Assembly (NCBI GenBank): GCA_944381625.1
Contig: CALWLW010000025.1
Span: 1-51,418 of the forward strand
Length of the DNA stretch: 51,418 nt
Direction: 5' to 3'
Source of the DNA: an uncultured Lachnoclostridium sp.
GTDB lineage: Bacteria > Bacillota > Clostridia > Lachnospirales > Lachnospiraceae
Shown here: piece after piece, positions 26,095 through 34,400 of the stretch
How positions within the stretch are numbered: position 1 is the stretch's first letter
Layout: the number at the start of each line of letters is the position of its first letter
Made by a program: the position numbers and the translations under genes
Notes under the pieces: model-generated
Told to the model about the DNA's origin: nothing
Seen by the model: the letters and a program-made list of their open reading frames with translations, nothing else
Databases searched by the model: none

Positions 26095-27327
26095 ATGAAG
26101 AAAAAATGGATGGCCATTCTGATGGCGGCGGTTACATTGACGATGTCCGCATGCGGAAGCACGGCGGATGATACCAGCCCTTCGCAAAGTACGGAAAATA
26201 CAGAAGAGGCAGGGGAAACAGAAGAGGCGTCGGAGGAGTTTGACGGTGAAATTAAGATTGGTGTTCTGACAACGGGAACGGCGATTGCCACGTATACAGA
26301 AACTGTTGCAGACGGAGCGGAACTTGCCGCGGCACAGCTGAATGAAAAAGGCGGTGTATTGGGAAAGAAAGTTGTAATAGTGACTTCTGACGGAAGCAAT
26401 ACTGCAGATGAGACGATCAATGGTGCGAACCGGCTGCTGGAGGACCCGGATATTGCGGCGGTCTGCGGATATCCGCTCTCTACAGGCTGCCTTGCCATAG
26501 AAAGCCTTTTTAAACAGGCGGAAGTACCCCTGGTTATTTCTGGTACGAGTGTAAGACTGAAAGATGAGACGGACAATGAATATTTGTTCCGCGGCAGGGC
26601 ATCCGATGCCATTCAGGCAAAGAGCGCTGCAGAGTTCCTTGCAGAAGATCTTGGACTGAATGAAACCATGGGAATTTTGTACGAAAATAATGACTTTGGA
26701 CAAGGCGCGCTGCAGGTAGTAGAAGAGTACTGCAATGAAAAAGGAATTACTCTGGTGGCAGAGGGATTTAATACGACAGATACGGATATAACGGCGCAGG
26801 TGCTGAAGCTGAAGGATGCGGGAGTACAGTCTGTTGTGACCTGGATTGCTGCAAGCTCTGTTCCCACAGTGGCAAGCAATATGTATAATCAGGGCCTGAC
26901 AGTTCCCAAATGCGGCCCGGTTGCAGTGACGCTGGAAGAGAACCTGACGAACTGCGAATCAGCGTGGATTGACGGCTGGTATGGTGTGACCGATATTTGC
27001 ATGACAAAAGATGACGAAACATTGCAGTCTTTTATCAGTGAATATTTTGAAATGTTTGGAGACGACGCATATCTTTCCAACGAAGGAGCCAATATTTACA
27101 GCCATGTGCTTTGGCTCTGTGATGCGATTGAGCGGGCAGGATCTACGGATGGCCCGGCGATTATGCAGGCCATGAAAGAGACGGATAATTTCCCGGGGTT
27201 GAACGGAAACTACAAACTGATCGGGGACAAAGTGGATTACGTTTCCACCGTAGATATTGCGCAGAATGTTGTTGTGGATGGAAAAGTACAGAACGAGTAC
27301 ATTAAGACGGTGGGATCAGCCGAATAA
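26095..27327 (+). CDS. Liv-type ABC substrate-binding lipoprotein
   Basis: A 410-residue type 1 periplasmic-binding-fold lipoprotein of the branched-chain amino acid/amide family. The signal peptide ends with the lipobox TMSAC (Cys at about residue 19), followed by an acidic Ser/Thr/Glu linker. The domain starts EIKIGVLTTGTAIATYTETV, with ADGAELAAAQLNEKGG, then VCGYPLSTGCLAIES and ILYENNDFGQGAL. AAAAGGAGG precedes the ATG. The ligand cannot be read from sequence; the operon suggests a hydroxy or sugar acid rather than an amino acid. Confidence 0.92.
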   Translation: MKKKWMAILMAAVTLTMSACGSTADDTSPSQSTENTEEAGETEEASEEFDGEIKIGVLTTGTAIATYTETVADGAELAAAQLNEKGGVLGKKVVIVTSDGSNTADETINGANRLLEDPDIAAVCGYPLSTGCLAIESLFKQAEVPLVISGTSVRLKDETDNEYLFRGRASDAIQAKSAAEFLAEDLGLNETMGILYENNDFGQGALQVVEEYCNEKGITLVAEGFNTTDTDITAQVLKLKDAGVQSVVTWIAASSVPTVASNMYNQGLTVPKCGPVAVTLEENLTNCESAWIDGWYGVTDICMTKDDETLQSFISEYFEMFGDDAYLSNEGANIYSHVLWLCDAIERAGSTDGPAIMQAMKETDNFPGLNGNYKLIGDKVDYVSTVDIAQNVVVDGKVQNEYIKTVGSAE

Positions 27328-27353
27328 TTTATAAATGAGAGGGTGATAGTCAG

Positions 27354-28274
27354 ATGCAGGGTATATTGTTACAGTTGATAGTGAGCGGGATCGCAATGGG
27401 CTTTGTATATGCTCTTGTGGCAGTGGAGTACACACTCATATGGAATGCGTGCGGCCTGCTTAATTTCAGCCATGAAAAAATAATAATGCTTGGCGGCTAC
27501 GTCTTTGTGGGTACGTGTATCACAGCTCTGGGAATGTCCAATATCATGTCTGCGATTCTGACTATCATTCTATTGGGAATATTCGGAGCATTGATTGCGG
27601 TAATAATTTTTATTCCGCTGAGAAACCAGACAAGGCTGATTGCAGTGGTAGCAACCGTAATGCTTGGGCAGATCCTGAACGAGGCGGCTGTCCTGGTATG
27701 GGGACCGGTGGCGCTGATGCCCAAAAACTTTTTGTCAGGCGTATTCACATTTATGGGGGCGACAGTTGCCAAAAGTTACGTTTATATCATTATAGTAGCA
27801 GTCATTATTATTGCATTGCTGGAGCTGTTTTTTAAAAAGACAAAGCCGGGAAAAGGGATGACCTGTGTTTCCATTAACAAAACGGCATCTGCTTTGATGG
27901 GTATAAATGTCAAAGTGAGTATTGTTATCACTCTGATTTTAAGTTTCATGATCTGCGGTGTCCTGGGCATTATTACGGCTCCCATCTTTACGGTAAAACA
28001 GCAGATGGCGACAATGATCGCCTTAAAAGGATTCTGCGCAGGTGTAATAGGCGGCTTCGGAAGCCTTCCTGCAGCGATAGCCGGGGGGCTGGTCCTGGGA
28101 ATTGTGGAAAATATAGCCGGTGTCGTACTGCCTGCTGTTTTCAAGGACGCAGTTGCCTTTGCCCTGATGATTCTTTTTATGCTGTTTTCACCAAAAGGGC
28201 TGGTAGGTGTACGGGATCATGTGAGAAATCTTCAGGAAAACAGGAAACAGAAGAAGGGTAAGGTGAACATATGA
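27354..28274 (+). CDS. Liv-type ABC permease (LivH-like)
   Basis: A 306-residue inner-membrane permease with about eight segments. It opens with the family pattern LIVSGIAMGFVYALVAVEYTL and has LLNFSHEKIIMLGGY near residue 40 and GVIGGFGSLPAAIAGGLVLG in the C-terminal half. GAGAGGGTGA precedes the ATG. It is paired with the LivM-like permease, which overlaps it by 4 bp. Confidence 0.93.
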   Translation: MQGILLQLIVSGIAMGFVYALVAVEYTLIWNACGLLNFSHEKIIMLGGYVFVGTCITALGMSNIMSAILTIILLGIFGALIAVIIFIPLRNQTRLIAVVATVMLGQILNEAAVLVWGPVALMPKNFLSGVFTFMGATVAKSYVYIIIVAVIIIALLELFFKKTKPGKGMTCVSINKTASALMGINVKVSIVITLILSFMICGVLGIITAPIFTVKQQMATMIALKGFCAGVIGGFGSLPAAIAGGLVLGIVENIAGVVLPAVFKDAVAFALMILFMLFSPKGLVGVRDHVRNLQENRKQKKGKVNI

Positions 28275-29239
28275 AGACAGCCAGAGAATGGAAGAAATAT
28301 TTCCCGGTTTTCTTGATGCTTTTGCTGGCAGTGATTCCTGCGTTTGTTACAGGCAATTATTACAGGACGGTCTGCTGTCAGGCCATGTTATACGCCATTG
28401 TGGCACTCGGCCTCAATTTCATCGTAGGGCTTTCCGGACTGATGACGTTGGGGACAGCGGCTATTTACGGTCTGGGTTCCTATGTCTCGGCTCTTTTCTG
28501 CGTAAAACTTGGGTGGAATCCATGGGCAGCTCTGATACCGGTGTTGATTTCCGGATGGCTGATAGGGAAAGGTCTCGGCTATCCAAGCCTGCGTGTCCAG
28601 GGGGTATATTTATCCCTGGCGACGATCGGATTCAATGAGATTGTGAGAAACCTGCTGACGAATCTGGAGTGGACCGGAAGCGGAACCGGCATACGGAATA
28701 TACCGGTGTATGAAATCGGCGGTTTTGCCTTTGATACTCAGATCAGAAGTTATTATCTGATTTACGCGGTTCTTCTTCTGTTCATAGTGATCGCGTGGAA
28801 AATCGTAAACTCGAGGTGGGGCAGAGCGTTTAAGGCTGTAAAAGATAATCCGGATGCATTGGAAGTCTGCGGAATTAATATCGCAAATGTAAAGATTACG
28901 GCATTTACGTTATCGGCCATATTTGCTGTGGTGGCAGGCGCGATGTATGCACATTTTAACCGCTATATCACTCCGGCTACATATACGACGGATTTAAGTA
29001 TTTCATTTGTGGTTATGCTGATCATTGGAGGGCTGGGGAATTTTTGGGGATGCATCTATGGAGCATATATCGTCGCCTTTTTGCCGCAGCTTCTAAGACC
29101 AATCGGGTTGACGTACAAACTGATCTATGCGGTGATTATAATGCTGCTTGTTGTGTTTTTCCCAAATGGAATTTTCCATGATATCAGACGGTATCTGGGA
29201 CTGCACAGGGTTCTGAAGAAAGGGGGTGAGGAAGGTTGA
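28271..29239 (+). CDS. Liv-type ABC permease (LivM-like)
   Basis: A 322-residue permease with the LivM pattern: AIVALGLNFIVGLSGLMTLG, then AAIYGLGSYVSALF, then GVYLSLATIGFNEIVRNLL, and FVVMLIIGGLGNFWGCIYG toward the C-terminus. It overlaps the LivH-like gene by 4 bp and the next ATPase gene by 4 bp, so all are translated from one coupled message. Confidence 0.93.
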   Translation: MKTAREWKKYFPVFLMLLLAVIPAFVTGNYYRTVCCQAMLYAIVALGLNFIVGLSGLMTLGTAAIYGLGSYVSALFCVKLGWNPWAALIPVLISGWLIGKGLGYPSLRVQGVYLSLATIGFNEIVRNLLTNLEWTGSGTGIRNIPVYEIGGFAFDTQIRSYYLIYAVLLLFIVIAWKIVNSRWGRAFKAVKDNPDALEVCGINIANVKITAFTLSAIFAVVAGAMYAHFNRYITPATYTTDLSISFVVMLIIGGLGNFWGCIYGAYIVAFLPQLLRPIGLTYKLIYAVIIMLLVVFFPNGIFHDIRRYLGLHRVLKKGGEEG

Positions 29240-30027
29240 GCATACTGCTTGAAACAAAAAATCTGACCAAAAGGTTCGGAGGGCTGGAGGCAGTCAAGGA
29301 TGTGAATATCCAGGTAAAAGAAAGAGAAATACATGCACTGATCGGGCCTAACGGCGCAGGAAAAACCACTACGCTCAGTATGATTAACGGGACTTTAAGA
29401 CCAACGGCCGGCGAGGTGCTGTTTTTGGGGCAGGAAATCACAGGGAAGCCCACTTATGTGGTGGCCAATCTGGGAATTGGGCGGACTTTTCAGAATATAA
29501 AACAGTTTGGCTCTCTGACAGTTCTGGAGAACCTGATGGTTGGCGGCATGAGCCATTACAACAAAGGCGGGGTACTTCATATGCTGCTCCATATGAAGGA
29601 GACGCGCCATATGGAGGAGGCGGTGGAAGAAAAGGCAAAAGAGATTCTTTCACGGATCGGAATGGAAGCGTTTGAGAAAGAGTATGCGGGAAACCTTCCT
29701 TACGGACGCCAGAAAGTGCTGGAACTGGGCAGGGCACTGATGGGAGATCCCAGACTGATACTCCTGGACGAACCGGCGGCAGGGCTGAATCCTTCAGAGA
29801 GAGCTGAATTTGTGGAGATTCTCAAGAACGTATATGAGAGTGGGATCGATCTTTTCCTGATCGAACATAACATGGATGTGGTTATGAATATCAGCCATAG
29901 AATTACAGTTCTCAATTTTGGAAGACAGATCGCGGAGGGAACCCCGCAGGAAATCGCGAACAATGAAACTGTAATCAAGGCATATCTTGGCGACAGATTT
30001 TCAGAAGGAAAGAACAGGAGGGGGTAA
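29236..30027 (+). CDS. Liv-type ABC ATPase (LivG-like)
   Basis: A 263-residue ATPase with Walker A GPNGAGKTT, Walker B LILLDEPAAGLNP, and the LivG features IGRTFQNIKQF and FLIEHNMDVVM. It starts at TTG 29236, which overlaps the upstream stop codon; GGGGTGAGGAAGG is the ribosome site. Signature region NLPYGRQKVLELGRAL lacks the usual LSGG, as is normal for LivG proteins. Confidence 0.93.
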   Translation: MSILLETKNLTKRFGGLEAVKDVNIQVKEREIHALIGPNGAGKTTTLSMINGTLRPTAGEVLFLGQEITGKPTYVVANLGIGRTFQNIKQFGSLTVLENLMVGGMSHYNKGGVLHMLLHMKETRHMEEAVEEKAKEILSRIGMEAFEKEYAGNLPYGRQKVLELGRALMGDPRLILLDEPAAGLNPSERAEFVEILKNVYESGIDLFLIEHNMDVVMNISHRITVLNFGRQIAEGTPQEIANNETVIKAYLGDRFSEGKNRRG

Positions 30028-30031
30028 ATAT

Positions 30032-30742
30032 ATGCTGCAGGTAGACAATATAGTCACATATTATGGAAATGCCTGTGCGCTTCACGGTGTTTCTTTCCGG
30101 ATAGAAGAAAATGAAATTGTCTCAATCATAGGAGCCAACGGAGCCGGAAAATCCACTTTGATGAAATCTATCATGGGTGTTGTCAGGCCCCGCAGTGGAG
30201 CGATCACTTATCAGGGGGAAAATATTACGAATCTGCCTACTCATAAGATTGTGGGAAAAGGTATTGTATATGTACCGGAAGGCCGGGATGTCTTCGCGAC
30301 AGTCAGCGTACAGGATAACCTGGAAATGGGGGCTTACAGCAGGAAATTTTCTCAAAAAGAACTCAATGGCCTTTACGAAGAGATGTATACAATGTTTCCG
30401 AGGCTGAAAGAACGAAGGAAACAGATGGCGGGCACGCTGAGCGGCGGAGAACAGCAGATGCTGGCCATTGCCAGAGGGCTGATGAGCAAACCTGAGATTA
30501 TCATGTTTGATGAACCGTCCCTGGGATTGGCGCCGATTATTGTAGATGAGGTATTTGACAGAATTAAATATATCAATCAGGAGCTCGGGATCTCCGTGGT
30601 TCTTGTGGAACAGAACGCTTATATGGCCTTAACAGCATCGAACCGGTGTTACGTCATGGAGAATGGAAAGATCACAAAAGAAGGGAAAAGTTCGGATCTG
30701 ATCAGTGACGATTCCATTAAAGAAGCGTATTTGGGAATGTAA
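30032..30742 (+). CDS. Liv-type ABC ATPase (LivF-like)
   Basis: A 236-residue ATPase: Walker A GANGAGKST, signature LSGGEQQMLAIARGL, Walker B IIMFDEPSLGLAP, and the LivF mark YVPEGRDVF. I chose ATG 30032 with AGGAGGGGG upstream. A frame starting at 29987 would overlap the LivG-like gene and adds residues without homology. This completes a five-part importer. Confidence 0.93.
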   Translation: MLQVDNIVTYYGNACALHGVSFRIEENEIVSIIGANGAGKSTLMKSIMGVVRPRSGAITYQGENITNLPTHKIVGKGIVYVPEGRDVFATVSVQDNLEMGAYSRKFSQKELNGLYEEMYTMFPRLKERRKQMAGTLSGGEQQMLAIARGLMSKPEIIMFDEPSLGLAPIIVDEVFDRIKYINQELGISVVLVEQNAYMALTASNRCYVMENGKITKEGKSSDLISDDSIKEAYLGM

Positions 30743-30765
30743 ATTTGTGGCTCAGGAGGAACATA

Positions 30766-32052
30766 ATGGCTAGCAGAGCGATTAAGGATATTATTGTACG
30801 TCAGGTGTTTTCAAAAAGGGGACATCCTGGGATTGAGGCGGTTGTGATTACGGAAGGAGGAGTTGCGGAAAGTGCGATTTGCACGGCAGGACTCTCTGTA
30901 GGAACACACGAAGTGAAATTTGTTTATGACGGGGGGCCGAAATGGAAAGGGAAAGGAGTACAGAGAGCGGTTGTAAACGCTGAAGAGAAGATCATACCCC
31001 ATTTGATCGGAATGGATGTATCCGGGCAGGGCGAGATTGATTATACCATGCTTCATTTGCATGAAAATGCCAAAGAAGTATTGGGGGGGAACGCGATTGC
31101 GGCGATTTCTGCCGCCGCGCTGAAAGCAGGAGCAGAAGCGCTGCATATACCTTTGTACAGGCATATAGGAGGAGAAAACGCCAGAATTCTGCCGGTGCCT
31201 TCCTCTCCGGCCATAACCGGAACGCGCAGATACGGAAGCGTAAGCAGCAGGCATGGCACAAAACCAAGTATCACGTTCCAATGCTATGATTTTGGCAGCT
31301 TTGAAGATGCTTCCTATGCGTCGTGGGAAATCTATCAGTTATGGTCTGAAAAGATGAGAAAGAAGGGACTTTGGTCACCGGATCCCTGGTTTTTCTTTGA
31401 CGTGCCGCCGGGAATGTTTCAGGATGATCTGGAATTATTCGGACTGATGGCGGATACCATAAGAGAAGCGGGATATGAGGGAAAAGCAGGGATTCAGATC
31501 GACGTGGCGGCAGATACATATTACAATCGAGAGACAGGTTATTATGATGGAATCCTGACGCCGGGGAAAAAGGATAAGGATCAGATGATGGACCTTTACA
31601 GGAAAATGGTCAGAGAGTATCCGGTGGTAGTCATTGAGGATCCATTCTATGAGGAAGATTACGACAGCCATGCGGAACTGACCAGATCAGTGGATATTCA
31701 AATCGTAGGTGATGATCTGTATACCACCAATCCTGAGCGCGTGCAGACAGGGGCAGAGAAAAAATCGACAAATTGTGTGCTTCTTAAAGTAAATCAAATA
31801 GGAACGATTACAGAAACTCTGGAAATGGTTAATCTGGCATACCGGAATGGGATGGGCGTTATGCCCTGCGAAAGCCGGGGAGAAGGCGCGGCGATTGCAG
31901 ACTATTCTGTGGGCATCAATGCGGGGAGCATTCGGGAATCCGGCATCAACGAAACTGCGAACAGGCTTTTGGAAATTGAAAAAGAATTGGGCGATAAGGC
32001 TGTCTTTCTGGGAAAGAAAGGTTTAAAAGGAAAGAGATTTGCAGATGGCTGA
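30766..32052 (+). CDS. Divergent enolase paralogue (enolase superfamily)
   Basis: A 428-residue protein with the full enolase fold but changed active site. Kept are the three Mg ligands Asp246 (IDVAAD), Glu291 (IEDP) and Asp316 (GDDLY), plus the catalytic-base Lys341 (LLKVNQIGT). Changed by my hand alignment to yeast enolase: the Glu168 position is Cys (TFQCYDF instead of MQEFM), the His373 position is Glu369 (PCESRGEG instead of SHRSGE), Lys396 is Arg390, and the Ser loop reads GLSVG instead of GASTG. So it should not be a normal glycolytic enolase; it may dehydrate a different phospho- or sugar acid. CAGGAGG precedes ATG 30766. It overlaps the LarA-like gene by 8 bp. Confidence 0.85.
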   Translation: MASRAIKDIIVRQVFSKRGHPGIEAVVITEGGVAESAICTAGLSVGTHEVKFVYDGGPKWKGKGVQRAVVNAEEKIIPHLIGMDVSGQGEIDYTMLHLHENAKEVLGGNAIAAISAAALKAGAEALHIPLYRHIGGENARILPVPSSPAITGTRRYGSVSSRHGTKPSITFQCYDFGSFEDASYASWEIYQLWSEKMRKKGLWSPDPWFFFDVPPGMFQDDLELFGLMADTIREAGYEGKAGIQIDVAADTYYNRETGYYDGILTPGKKDKDQMMDLYRKMVREYPVVVIEDPFYEEDYDSHAELTRSVDIQIVGDDLYTTNPERVQTGAEKKSTNCVLLKVNQIGTITETLEMVNLAYRNGMGVMPCESRGEGAAIADYSVGINAGSIRESGINETANRLLEIEKELGDKAVFLGKKGLKGKRFADG

Positions 32053-33328
32053 CTATGAAGAACTTTTAAAACATATAAAGATTCCTGAGTTTGTAAAGGT
32101 TCGGTATCACAAAGAACAGGCCGCCGTAGGAGACATTCCGTCAGCGGTACAGACCGCGTTTGAAAGACTGCGTCCCCGGAAGAGCATCGGAAAAGGTATG
32201 AGGATTGCAGTAACTGCAGGAAGCAGGCAAATGTCGGATTATTCAGTAATCCTGCGCGGGATTCTGGATGAATTAAAAAAACTGGGAGCGGAACCGTTTC
32301 TGGTTCCGGCCATGGGAAGCCATGGCGGCGCAGATCCGCAGGGCCAGATAAATGTATTGAAAGAATATGGGGTTACGGAACAGTCCATGGGAGTTCCCAT
32401 TTGCTCTTCTATGGAAACCGTCTCTTTGGGAATTGCTGAAAATGGAATGGAAGTCCGCATGGACCGTTTCGCATATGAGGCGGATGGAATCGTACTGTTT
32501 AACAGAATAAAATCGCATACAGGATTCAGAGGCCCCATCGAAAGCGGGCTGATGAAGATGATTGCGATTGGTCTGGGCAAGCAGCATGGCGCTAATATCT
32601 GCCATGGAGCCGGACCGGAAAACATGTCTTCCAATATTCAGAGCATAGCGCATTATGCGCTTAAACATTCGAAGATCTTGTTTGGGATTGGCGTGATAGA
32701 AAACGGATATCACCAGACATATAAGATAGAAGGAATATGGGCAGATGAGATCTTTGAGAAAGAAAAGCTTCTGCTGCAGGAGGCGAAAGAACTTATGCTG
32801 TCGATTCCTTTTCGTAAAGCGGATGTGCTGATACTGGATGAGATTGGGAAAAATATCGCCGGTGAAGGAATGGATCCCAATATCACGGGAAGATCTTATT
32901 TTATTGGGAACAAAGAACCATTTTTTGAAAGTGTTGCCGTTTTGGATATTACAAAAGAATCAGAAGGAAATGGGACGGGAATAGGCAACGCCGACGTGAT
33001 TTCTAAAAGAGCTTTTGATAAATTCCGTATGGAGATGACCTACCCAAACTGCATCACGTCCAGAGACTCAAAATCCACGAAAATTCCGGTGGTTATGCCA
33101 AATGATAAACAGGCGCTGCAGTATGCGCTTCAGATATGCTATGGGATTGATAAGGAACGTGGGCCAAAAGTAGTATGGCTGAAAAATACGCTGAATCTGG
33201 AAAGTTTTTACATTTCTGAGGCGTTGATTCCTGAAGCGGAAAAGATAGTGGGCATGGAAATTACAGGAAACTGCGCGGAGATCAGCTTTGACGACGAAGG
33301 AAATATAACGGAACATTTTGCAGATTAA
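32045..33328 (+). CDS. LarA-like protein (lactate racemase N-terminal domain family, DUF2088)
   Basis: A 427-residue protein related to the nickel-pincer racemase LarA, which epimerises alpha-hydroxy acids. Family marks: VTAGSRQMSDYSVILRGIL, FLVPAMGSHGG, RIKSHTGFRGPIESGLMKM and NICHGAG. In LarA a His and a Lys ten residues later bind the NPN cofactor. Here the His in KSH is followed by Gly at +10 and Lys at +13, so cofactor binding is uncertain. No larB, larC or larE maturation genes are in the window. I chose ATG 32045, overlapping the enolase-like stop; an in-frame TTG is 6 bp upstream. Likely role is stereochemical inversion of the operon's substrate. Confidence 0.82.
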   Translation: MADYEELLKHIKIPEFVKVRYHKEQAAVGDIPSAVQTAFERLRPRKSIGKGMRIAVTAGSRQMSDYSVILRGILDELKKLGAEPFLVPAMGSHGGADPQGQINVLKEYGVTEQSMGVPICSSMETVSLGIAENGMEVRMDRFAYEADGIVLFNRIKSHTGFRGPIESGLMKMIAIGLGKQHGANICHGAGPENMSSNIQSIAHYALKHSKILFGIGVIENGYHQTYKIEGIWADEIFEKEKLLLQEAKELMLSIPFRKADVLILDEIGKNIAGEGMDPNITGRSYFIGNKEPFFESVAVLDITKESEGNGTGIGNADVISKRAFDKFRMEMTYPNCITSRDSKSTKIPVVMPNDKQALQYALQICYGIDKERGPKVVWLKNTLNLESFYISEALIPEAEKIVGMEITGNCAEISFDDEGNITEHFAD

Positions 33329-33369
33329 AAATAAGGCCGGCAATACGGCATGTTTATGGAGTGCGCAGG

Positions 33370-34368
33370 ATGAATAGGAAGAAAAAGCCTCAAATATTAG
33401 TGGCAGGAAGTTTTGTAATGGATCAGATTGCGTCCACAGAAGTTTTTCCAGGGGAAGGGGCGACAGTTCTCGGGAAAACATTCAGGAAAGCGCCGGGAGG
33501 GAAAGGCGCCAATCAGGCTGTGCAGGCGGCCAGGCTTGGAGCATGTGTGTCCATATTCGGAAAACTGGGGAGAGATGCGAACGGAGAAGAGATGCTGGAG
33601 ACATGCCGGAAGGCAGGAATCCATACGCAGGATATTTTGTTTGATCCTGGATTGGCCTCCGGATGTGCGGTAATCATCCTGGAGGAAAAACAGGGGGAAT
33701 CCGCAAAGAATCGAATTATCGTGATTCCAGGTGCCAACATGAACATCGTGAAATCGGACGTGGAATTCTTGAGGGAAAAGATCTCGAAGTATGATCTGCT
33801 GATGCTGCAGCTGGAGATACCCATGGAAGTCAATGAATATCTTGCGGAGATGGCATACGAAAGTGGAGTGCCGGTTATGCTGAACGCGGCGCCGAGCGCG
33901 CCCCTTTCAGATTCGCTGCTCTCACATCTGTCCTTTATTTCTCCAAATGAACACGAAGCAGAGGATCTTGCCGGAATTCCTATCCGCCGGGAAGGAGATG
34001 ACGTGAGCCTGGACGACGCGAAAGAGGCGGCAGAAATCCTGAGAGAGAAAGGTGTTCAAAACGTATTGATCACACTGGGTTCCGGAGGGGCAGTGCTGTT
34101 GGGACCGGATGGTTTCTCCTATAGCCCCTGTGTGGAGGGTATTATTGCAGTCGATCCCACGGCGGCCGGAGATTCTTTTGTGAGCGCGTTCTGTGTAGGA
34201 ACCTGCTGCGGCTGGAAGAGCCAGGATGTGCTGCGGTTCGCCAATCATACCGCAGCACTGACAGTTTCTTCTATGGGAGCCATGCCCTCTCTTCCATCGC
34301 TGGAGGATGTGAGACGCTTTATGCTCCAAAAAGGAGCGCCATTGCCGGACTTATCTTCCTTAATTTAA
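33370..34368 (+). CDS. PfkB family carbohydrate kinase (ribokinase-like)
   Basis: A 332-residue kinase. Signature 1 is in the KAPGGKGANQAVQAARLGA stretch; signature 2 is VDPTAAGDSFVSAFC with the catalytic Asp in the AAGDS loop. Other ribokinase-like marks are QLEIPMEVNEYLA and LNAAPSAPL. It has ribokinase length. The usual DTTGAGD is DPTAAGD here, so substrate may differ from ribose. ATG 33370 has GGAG 8 nt upstream; GTG 33361 is an alternative. Last gene of the operon, 41 bp after the LarA-like gene. Confidence 0.88.
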   Translation: MNRKKKPQILVAGSFVMDQIASTEVFPGEGATVLGKTFRKAPGGKGANQAVQAARLGACVSIFGKLGRDANGEEMLETCRKAGIHTQDILFDPGLASGCAVIILEEKQGESAKNRIIVIPGANMNIVKSDVEFLREKISKYDLLMLQLEIPMEVNEYLAEMAYESGVPVMLNAAPSAPLSDSLLSHLSFISPNEHEAEDLAGIPIRREGDDVSLDDAKEAAEILREKGVQNVLITLGSGGAVLLGPDGFSYSPCVEGIIAVDPTAAGDSFVSAFCVGTCCGWKSQDVLRFANHTAALTVSSMGAMPSLPSLEDVRRFMLQKGAPLPDLSSLI

Positions 34369-34369
34369 A

Positions 34370-34387
34370 GCAGGATCATAATCCTGC
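34370..34387 (-). terminator. Hairpin between convergent operons
   Basis: GCAGGAT and ATCCTGC form a perfect 7-bp stem with loop CATA. Read on the minus strand it is followed by TTTAAATTAA, so it probably serves the two-component operon. Confidence 0.5.
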
Positions 34388-34400
34388 AGCAATCCTCCGA

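Noticed and set aside
26095..30742. Ordinary branched-chain amino acid importer
   Set aside because: The transporter type is Liv-like, but its operon contains acid-metabolising enzymes and no amino acid genes, so I do not assign amino acids as the substrate.
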